Shown piece after piece: positions 31,148 through 35,699 of a stretch of DNA of 35,699 nt (its first letter is position 1; every line of letters begins with the position of its first letter). The notes beneath the pieces are model-generated. The model had not been told where the DNA came from and did not search any database. It worked only from the letters and a program-made list of their open reading frames with translations. The stretch comes from Betaproteobacteria bacterium (GTDB lineage Bacteria > Pseudomonadota > Gammaproteobacteria > Burkholderiales > UBA3065). The translations under genes were made by a program, and so were the position numbers. The stretch spans positions 89,675 to 125,373 of the forward strand of contig JAIXXL010000021.1 of the NCBI GenBank assembly GCA_027490755.1. The letters are read 5' to 3'.

Positions 31148-31190
31148 GAGACGCCGGGACACGCGTTCGTCGCGTGCCCCGCCACGTCTC
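31148..31190. repeat. Long imperfect hairpin between convergent panC and the LuxR gene
   Basis: Arms GAGACG (31148-31153) / CGTCTC (31185-31190) enclose GGG and CACGCG pairing with CGCGTG and CCC around a TTCGT loop. No U-tract on either strand. Position suggests a shared transcription end. Confidence 0.45.
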
Positions 31191-31192
31191 CG

Positions 31193-32311
31193 TCAGACCA
31201 TCAGGGTCATGCGGATCAGGTCCTGCTGGTTGCGGGCGCCGGTCTTGCGGAAGATCGAGGACAGCTGGCAGCGCACCGTGCGCTCGCTGGTGCCGATGGC
31301 TGCCGCGATCGCCGCAGGCGGCTGGCCCGAGCGGACCAGATGCACCATGACCCGCCGCTCGGCGCGGCTGAGCCCACAGGCCTCTGCCTTGGCCTCGATC
31401 TTGAGCATCAGGTCGCGATCCAGCTCGCGTACCAGCACCATCAGTGCCTCGGGGTCATCCGTGCTGCGCCGGTCTCCCGGGAAGAAGGGGTGGAATTCCA
31501 GACCGACCTGGCTGCCGTCTTCGGCGCTGGTCACGTTGATCTGGAAGCGTTCGCCAGCCCACGCTGTGTCCATCGCCGTTTGCAGTTGCGCTGCGATGGC
31601 GGCGTCGGGGATGCGGACCGCGCCGTTTTCGAGCCTCATGATGTCGGAGCGCATAAGGAAGCTGCGCGCCAGAGGGTTGCAATCCACCAGATCCATGTCC
31701 CGGTCCATGACCAGCCAGGCTTCTCCGAGGTGCAGGATGGCGATGCTGTGGAAGTCGGCGGTCTGCTGGCGCCGTGCAAAGCGCCGCTGGATGCGGACCG
31801 CCTCGGTCAGGTGCTGCGAGATCATCACGCGCAGGTCCTGCTGACCCTCCGAGAACGGAAGCCTGCCATCCGAGCGCGCAACGCTAAGGTGCGTGGTGTG
31901 CCGAGGTTCGGTGCTGTCGATCTCCGGGATGACAACCGTCAGGACGCGGGTACCTGGCGGCAGTTCGTCGATGCCGCGTGCGAAGCGGACATCATCGACG
32001 GCGCGGACCAGCGCCGTCCCGCTGTTGTGCGGTGCCGCGCTCTGGCTTCCCCCCGGCTGCGCCGAGTAATTGAGCGGCAGGCGCGCTGCGTGTTCGGGGG
32101 TGAGGTTGTAGAGGCCCTCGCCGAGAACGCGCAGCGTCTTGCCCTCTGTATGGCACAGGACGACCGCGTCGGCGTTGAAGAGGATGGCGAGTTCCTGCGC
32201 GACGTTCTGCCAAGCGGCAGGCTTGTCGATGGCGCCGTAGATCGCGGAGATCGCGCTATTCAGGTGCGGAGGCGTTGCCCCGGCTCGATGATTCCCTTGC
32301 ATGACATCCAT
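31193..32311 (-). CDS. LuxR-type transcriptional regulator with PAS-like sensor
   Basis: A 372-residue regulator. Seen: C-terminal LuxR/GerE helix-turn-helix (CGLSRAERRVMVHLVRSGQPPAAIAAAIGTSERTVRCQLSSIFRKTGARNQQDLIRM), with the recognition helix TSERTVRCQLSSIF; a middle PAS-like segment (AWLVMDRDMDLVDCNPLARSFL); and an N-terminal GAF-like region of about 170 residues. No receiver domain or phosphorylation site is seen, so a small-molecule signal is more likely than a two-component partner. The ATG at 32311 follows AGGA. Nearby targets could be its own promoter (palindrome at 32405-32432) or panC/aroG, but this is only proximity. The regulator is convergent with panC. Confidence 0.85.
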   Translation of the reverse strand: MDVMQGNHRAGATPPHLNSAISAIYGAIDKPAAWQNVAQELAILFNADAVVLCHTEGKTLRVLGEGLYNLTPEHAARLPLNYSAQPGGSQSAAPHNSGTALVRAVDDVRFARGIDELPPGTRVLTVVIPEIDSTEPRHTTHLSVARSDGRLPFSEGQQDLRVMISQHLTEAVRIQRRFARRQQTADFHSIAILHLGEAWLVMDRDMDLVDCNPLARSFLMRSDIMRLENGAVRIPDAAIAAQLQTAMDTAWAGERFQINVTSAEDGSQVGLEFHPFFPGDRRSTDDPEALMVLVRELDRDLMLKIEAKAEACGLSRAERRVMVHLVRSGQPPAAIAAAIGTSERTVRCQLSSIFRKTGARNQQDLIRMTLMV

Positions 32312-32404
32312 TTATAAATCCTAGATAGATGGTTAACGTACATCCCTGATCGCCTTCGGGCAAGCCGCAAGGGCTTTGCCTGACCCTGCGCAGGGGGGCA
32401 ACGG

Positions 32405-32432
32405 CCATCCCGACGATGAGGCATCGGGATGG
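32405..32432. promoter_or_regulatory. Palindrome upstream of the LuxR-type gene
   Basis: CCATCCCGA (32405-32413) and TCGGGATGG (32424-32432), 9-base arms with a 10-base centre that itself contains the alternative hairpin CGATG-AGG-CATCG. It lies about 95 bases upstream of the regulator start and could be its operator or an attenuating hairpin. Confidence 0.4.
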
Positions 32433-32513
32433 ATTCACTCTAAGAGGCATCGTTTTCCCCGCGCATCTGCCAAATGTCTTAGGTGACCACGATCCCTTGA
32501 ACGACGTGCCTTG

Positions 32514-32574
32514 GAGCCGCTTTCAGGGCAGCCACCGGCCCGTCGTGCCGGCTAGGATGGGGCCCTGAGGGCTC
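32514..32574. repeat. Three-helix foldback of about 61 bases
   Basis: GAGCC (32514-32518) pairs with GGCTC (32570-32574); TCAGGGC (32523-32529) pairs with GCCCTGA (32562-32568); and an inner CCGGC (32535-32539) pairs with GCCGG (32547-32551). The nested order is consistent with a folded RNA on either strand. No U-tract follows. It may be a small RNA, a relic, or a chance product of high G+C. Confidence 0.35.
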
Positions 32575-32611
32575 ATGGCGTGAGCCAGTTTGGTGCCGCT
32601 TGCGATGGGCC

Positions 32612-32636
32612 AAAAAAAACCCGGACGGGGCCGGGT
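32612..32636 (-). terminator. Terminator of the H-NS-like gene
   Basis: On the minus strand ACCCGG, loop CCCCGT, CCGGGT, followed by a run of T (eight A on the plus strand at 32612-32619). It begins 20 bases after the stop codon. Confidence 0.85.
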
Positions 32637-32656
32637 CTTCGCGCGACTGCGGCCGA

Positions 32657-32965
32657 TCAGACCGCGAGTTGCTCCATCTGCTTGCCGCCTTGCAGCCACG
32701 CATCCACCCAGCGCGGACGCTTGCCGCGGCCGGTCCAGGTCAGGCTCGCGTCATCGGGGTGACGGTATTTGATTGCCACCTTGCCACGCTTGGCAGCGGA
32801 TTTTCCGGAGACCAGGTCTTCAACTGAAAGCCCCAGCTCTGCAGCACGCTTGCGGAACTCGTTTACCAGCGAATCGGCTTCGGATTTGCGGCGGCGCGCG
32901 ATCTCGCGTGTGATATCGGCTTGCAGGGCATTCAGTTCGGCAACCGAAAGGCGGCTCAAGTCCAT
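32657..32965 (-). CDS. H-NS/HvrA-family nucleoid protein
   Basis: A small histone-like protein that bridges and silences A/T-rich, often foreign, DNA. Seen: N-terminal coiled-coil dimerisation segment (LSVAELNALQADITREIARRRKSEADSLVNEFRKRAAELGL) and the C-terminal DNA-binding core YRHPDDASLTWTGRGKRPRWV with the GRG-type minor-groove hook. Length is 102 residues, typical of the betaproteobacterial/HvrA class. Two adjacent ATG codons exist (32968 and 32965); the second stands at better distance from the GAGAGGA ribosome binding site. The upstream DNA is the most A/T-rich in the window and holds an inverted repeat, consistent with self-regulation. The acquired sulfotransferase segment is the kind of DNA it would silence. 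Confidence 0.93.
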   Translation of the reverse strand: MDLSRLSVAELNALQADITREIARRRKSEADSLVNEFRKRAAELGLSVEDLVSGKSAAKRGKVAIKYRHPDDASLTWTGRGKRPRWVDAWLQGGKQMEQLAV

Positions 32966-33036
32966 CATTTTTCCTCTCTCTGTAGTAATGCTTGACTTCA
33001 CGGTGAGGCGCCAGGCGCGTGGCCCGACCCGCAACA

Positions 33037-33064
33037 GAATATATATTGAACCAACGATATATTC
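33037..33064. promoter_or_regulatory. A/T-rich inverted repeat upstream of the H-NS-like gene
   Basis: GAATATAT (33037-33044) and ATATATTC (33057-33064), 8-base arms with a 12-base centre, in a local A/T-rich tract about 75-100 bases upstream of the gene's start. A plausible autoregulatory site for the nucleoid protein or an operator for another dimer. Confidence 0.45.
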
Positions 33065-33236
33065 CACAAGTATTCCGGCGGTCTGGTTCTTTTTGAAAAT
33101 AAAAATAATGGAATAGAGCAGAGCAAGGATTCATCTAAGTGCGGATTATGCGTAACTGCTGTGTTACCGGCTCGGCCATTCTCCAAGTGCCGGGGTGCTA
33201 ACATCCGGGCACCTGAACCCTGCTTTTACCCTCGAC

Positions 33237-34352
33237 GTGTCTGGCAATTCCTTTGGTGCCCTGTTCAGGGTGACCTCTTTCGGCGAATCCCATGGTCCGG
33301 CCATCGGCTGCATCGTCGACGGCTGCCCGCCGGGGCTGCCGCTCGACCTTGATGCGATGCAGCGCGACCTTGATCGGCGCAAGCCGGGGACGTCCCGCCA
33401 TGTCACCCAGCGCGCAGAGGATGACCGCGTCGAGGTCATGTCTGGCGTGTTCGAGGGGCGCACCACCGGTACGCCGATCGCGCTGCTGATCCGCAACACC
33501 GACCAGCGCAGCGGCGACTACAGCAAGATCGCTCGCACCTTCCGTCCAGGTCACGCCGATTACACCTACTGGCAGAAGTACGGCATCCGTGACTATCGCG
33601 GCGGTGGACGTTCTTCCGCGCGCGAGACGGCGGTGCGGGTCGCCGCCGGTGCCATCGCCAAGCAGTGGCTGGCGGCGCGCTATGGCATCGATATCCACGG
33701 CTGGATGAGCCAGCTCGGCGACATCGCCGTGCCGTACACCGACCGTGCCGAGATCGACCGCAACGCGTTCTTCGCGCCGGATGCCGGCAGCATCCCGCGG
33801 CTCGAGGCGTTGATGGATGCTGTGCGTGCCGAGCGCGACTCGGTCGGCGCGCGCATCGAGGTGGTTGCGCGCGGCGTCCCGGTGGGCTGGGGCCAGCCGG
33901 TGTTCGATCGCCTCGACGCCGACATCGCCCACGCCATGATGGGCATCAACGCCGTCAAGGCGGTTGCCATCGGCGACGGTTTCGACGTGGTGGCGCAGCG
34001 CGGCTCGGTGCACGGCGACGAACTCACACCGCAGGGCTTTGCGAGCAACCACGCCGGTGGCGTGTTGGGTGGCATCAGCACCGGACAGGATGTCCGCGTC
34101 AGTCTGGCCATCAAGCCGACCTCCAGCATCCCGCAGATGCGGCGCTCGGTGGATGTGGACGGCCAGCCGGTCGAGATGCAGACCACCGGTCGGCACGACC
34201 CTTGCGTCGGCATCCGTGCCACGCCGATCGCCGAGGCCATGCTGGCATTGGTGCTGATCGATCACGCCCTGATGCACCGCGCCCAGTGCGGTGACGTCGC
34301 TACGCTCACGCCGGCCATCCCGGGCCAGATCCCCGGCGCCAGCGGCGCTTGA
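33237..34352 (+). CDS. aroC: Chorismate synthase
   Basis: Last common step of aromatic biosynthesis: turns 5-enolpyruvylshikimate 3-phosphate into chorismate with reduced FMN. Seen: [32 protein letters not shown], the first family signature, with His near residue 17; [36 protein letters not shown], the second signature with its Arg-rich loop; and KPTSSIPQ plus [28 protein letters not shown] at the C-terminus with the catalytic His-Asp. The GTG at 33237 gives the usual MSGN-type N-terminus. Length is 371 residues. Its TGA overlaps the TTG start of the next gene, so the two are coupled. Confidence 0.97.
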   Translation: MSGNSFGALFRVTSFGESHGPAIGCIVDGCPPGLPLDLDAMQRDLDRRKPGTSRHVTQRAEDDRVEVMSGVFEGRTTGTPIALLIRNTDQRSGDYSKIARTFRPGHADYTYWQKYGIRDYRGGGRSSARETAVRVAAGAIAKQWLAARYGIDIHGWMSQLGDIAVPYTDRAEIDRNAFFAPDAGSIPRLEALMDAVRAERDSVGARIEVVARGVPVGWGQPVFDRLDADIAHAMMGINAVKAVAIGDGFDVVAQRGSVHGDELTPQGFASNHAGGVLGGISTGQDVRVSLAIKPTSSIPQMRRSVDVDGQPVEMQTTGRHDPCVGIRATPIAEAMLALVLIDHALMHRAQCGDVATLTPAIPGQIPGASGA

Positions 34353-35482
34353 GCGCCGCCGCCGGGCGCTTCGCCGCCTACTACTTCTTCTATTTCGCCT
34401 TCGTTGGCGTGTTTTCGCCGTACTGGTCGCTGTACCTGCAGCACCTGTCGTTCGGCGCCTTCGACATTGCCGTGCTGATGTCGCTCTTGCAGGTGACGCG
34501 GGTGTTCGCGCCGGCGGCCTGGGGCTGGCTGGCCGACCACCTGGGTCGGCAGGCTGCGGTGGTGCGGGCGGCGGCGGCGGCGGGGGTGCTGGTGTTCGTG
34601 CCGGTGTTCTGGATCACTGACTTCGCGGCCATGTTCGCCGCGATGCTGCTGATCGCCTTCTTCTGGAGCGCCTCGCTGCCTCTGGTCGAGACCATGACGC
34701 TGGGCCATCTCGGCAAGGAGACGGCGCGCTATGGTCGCATCCGCCTGTGGGGCTCGATCGGCTTCGTCCTTACCGTGTTGGGCTGCGGCTGGTGGCTCGA
34801 CCACGCCCCGATCGACCACTTGCCATGGCTGGTGCTGGCCTTGCTGGCTGGCATCGCCGCCTTTGCCTGGCGCCTGCCGGAGGCGCCGAGGCGCGTCCAC
34901 GAAGACCCCACGCCGCTGCGCGAGCTCCTCCGGCAGCCCGCGGTATGGGCGCTGCTCGGCGCCTGCGCGCTGATGTCGGTCGCACACGGGCCGTACTACA
35001 CGCTGTTCTCGATCTATCTGGCCGACCATGGTTACAGCAAGGGCGCCATCGGGGGTCTGTGGGCGGTCGGCGTGGTGTTCGAGATCGGCATCTTCGTGTT
35101 GATGCCCAACCTGGTGGCGCGCTGGGGCTTCATGCGCATCCTGCAGGCGACTTTCTGGCTGGGCACGCTTCGTTTTGCCGTGATCGCGCTCGCGGTCGAC
35201 TCGCTGCCGCTGCTGCTGGCCGCGCAGACTCTACACGCCGCCACCTTCGCCGCGTTTCATGCCAGCGCGGTGGCCGCCGTGCACCAGTACTTTGCCGGGC
35301 CGCATCAGGCCAAGGGTCAGGCCTTGTACACGTCGCTCAGCTTCGGTGTCGGCGGCACCCTGGGCGGTCTGCTCGGCGGCGCCTTGTATGAGTCTTCGGG
35401 CGGGGAGGGGGCGTTTCTGCTTAGCGCAGTGGCGACCGCGCTGGGCGGGCTGCTGCTGGCGCTGTCTGCCGCGCGCCGCTGA
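34349..35482 (+). CDS. MFS transporter, HcaT/LacY-like group
   Basis: Twelve-span inner membrane carrier of 377 residues. Seen: [23 protein letters not shown] as first span, the pattern of the 'MFS_1_like' group that includes 3-phenylpropionate permease HcaT and nucleoside/LacY-type symporters; the loop 2-3 motif [39 protein letters not shown]; and a C-terminal Gly-rich span ([19 protein letters not shown]). The TTG start at 34349 overlaps the aroC stop as TTGA and puts the first span at the right distance from the N-terminus. Substrate unknown; coupling with aroC hints at an aromatic or organic acid but does not show it. Confidence 0.88.
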   Translation: MSAAAGRFAAYYFFYFAFVGVFSPYWSLYLQHLSFGAFDIAVLMSLLQVTRVFAPAAWGWLADHLGRQAAVVRAAAAAGVLVFVPVFWITDFAAMFAAMLLIAFFWSASLPLVETMTLGHLGKETARYGRIRLWGSIGFVLTVLGCGWWLDHAPIDHLPWLVLALLAGIAAFAWRLPEAPRRVHEDPTPLRELLRQPAVWALLGACALMSVAHGPYYTLFSIYLADHGYSKGAIGGLWAVGVVFEIGIFVLMPNLVARWGFMRILQATFWLGTLRFAVIALAVDSLPLLLAAQTLHAATFAAFHASAVAAVHQYFAGPHQAKGQALYTSLSFGVGGTLGGLLGGALYESSGGEGAFLLSAVATALGGLLLALSAARR

Positions 35483-35492
35483 CGGTGCTGGC

Positions 35493-35537
35493 GGGCGGGG
35501 CTTCCATCGGGTGGTGGTGGGCGGGGCTTCCATCGGG
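35493..35537 (+). repeat. Two direct repeats of 19 bases, 26-base period
   Basis: GGGCGGGGCTTCCATCGGG occurs at 35493-35511 and again at 35519-35537 right after the transporter stop codon. Confidence 0.9.
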
Positions 35538-35699
35538 ACGCTCTTCTCGCTCTCTCGCTTCGCTCGCACCCCGCTTCGAAGAGCTTTCCCGATGCGCCCC
35601 GCTGGGGCGCGTGCGGGCACTCGGGGCGGTCCCTTCTCGGGTCGACTCTTCTCGCTCCTGCTCGCTGCGCTCGAAAGTCGCAGCGAAGAGCCTCCCCTG
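35538..35699. repeat. REP-like palindromic elements, two copies with a hairpin between
   Basis: Copy 1 has GCTCTTC (35540-35546) and GAAGAGC (35578-35584) as arms. Copy 2 has CTCTTC (35646-35651) and GAAGAG (35685-35690), with an inner stem CGCTGCG (35663-35669) / CGCAGCG (35679-35685). Both copies share the left end with TCTTCTCGCTC and end with GAAGAGC plus a C-rich stretch. Between them lies GCGCCCC-GCT-GGGGCGC (35594-35610). No coding potential is supported. The set may continue past the window edge and may also end the transporter transcript. Confidence 0.6.

Larger units (their letters stand above)
32312..32656. other. 345-bp intergenic stretch rich in inverted repeats
   Basis: No gene is supported. 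The stretch holds the promoter region of the LuxR-type gene (A/T-rich at 32312-32340), an imperfect palindrome near 32357-32380, a clean one at 32405-32432, a three-helix foldback at 32514-32574, and the terminator of the H-NS-like gene. Confidence 0.6.

Noticed and set aside
29273..31162. 629-codon minus-strand open frame opposite aroG and panC
   Set aside because: Antisense shadow; the plus strand holds two complete enzymes.
1..35699. tRNA, rRNA, CRISPR arrays, insertion sequences, attachment sites
   Set aside because: No cloverleaf with a TTC-arm pattern, no regular spaced repeats, no transposase or integrase sequence and no terminal inverted repeats with target duplications were seen.

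Overview
The window is a high-G+C proteobacterial chromosome segment. It carries a lanthanide-type methanol dehydrogenase (xoxF/xoxJ) with its mxaD and mxaRSACKL accessory genes, a GreB elongation factor, a short H-NS/HvrA-type nucleoid protein, an RND metal-efflux operon and standard thiamine, shikimate and pantothenate genes. This suits a methylotrophic or alcohol-oxidising betaproteobacterium (Rhodocyclales- or Burkholderiales-like), less likely a gammaproteobacterium. Nothing seen fixes the genus.

Layout. 1-2.8 kb: a visibly lower-G+C accessory segment with three sulfotransferase-like genes (one cut by the left edge) and one unrecognised gene, three of the four in a tightly overlapping minus-strand operon. 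3.2-4.9 kb: thiG and trmB. 4.9-7.0 kb: a cyanophycin-synthetase-like ATP-grasp ligase with a decayed Mur-ligase tail, divergent from a 50-residue Gly/Pro-rich peptide gene that has its own strong ribosome binding site and terminator. The peptide is built from two tandem 15-residue repeats and looks like a ribosomal peptide precursor. This pair is the best candidate for an undescribed system. 7.0-8.5 kb: secreted trypsin-like protease and greB. 8.5-10.4 kb: SoxYZ-like carrier and zinc metallohydrolase of the 'quinoprotein relay' type. 10.5-17.5 kb: type II NADH dehydrogenase followed closely by an outer-membrane factor, a periplasmic adaptor and an RND pump. 17.5-17.9 kb: pterin carbinolamine dehydratase.

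18.2-29.0 kb is the methanol oxidation region: xoxF, xoxJ, a PQQ-associated beta-propeller protein and mxaD on the plus strand, facing mxaR-S-A-C-K-L on the minus strand, with an unrecognised exported protein divergent from mxaR. There is no cytochrome cL gene, no small subunit mxaI and no second dehydrogenase, so a maturation set classically tied to the calcium enzyme MxaFI here accompanies a XoxF-type enzyme with lanthanide-site residues. The relay genes at 8.5-10.4 kb probably serve the same periplasmic quinoprotein.

29.2-31.1 kb: DAHP synthase and panC. 31.2-33.0 kb: a LuxR-type regulator and an H-NS-like protein, separated by 345 bp rich in inverted repeats. 33.2-35.5 kb: aroC overlapping an MFS transporter gene. 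The right end is a repeat-rich, gene-free stretch with two copies of a palindromic element. No tRNA, rRNA, CRISPR array, insertion sequence or origin was seen.
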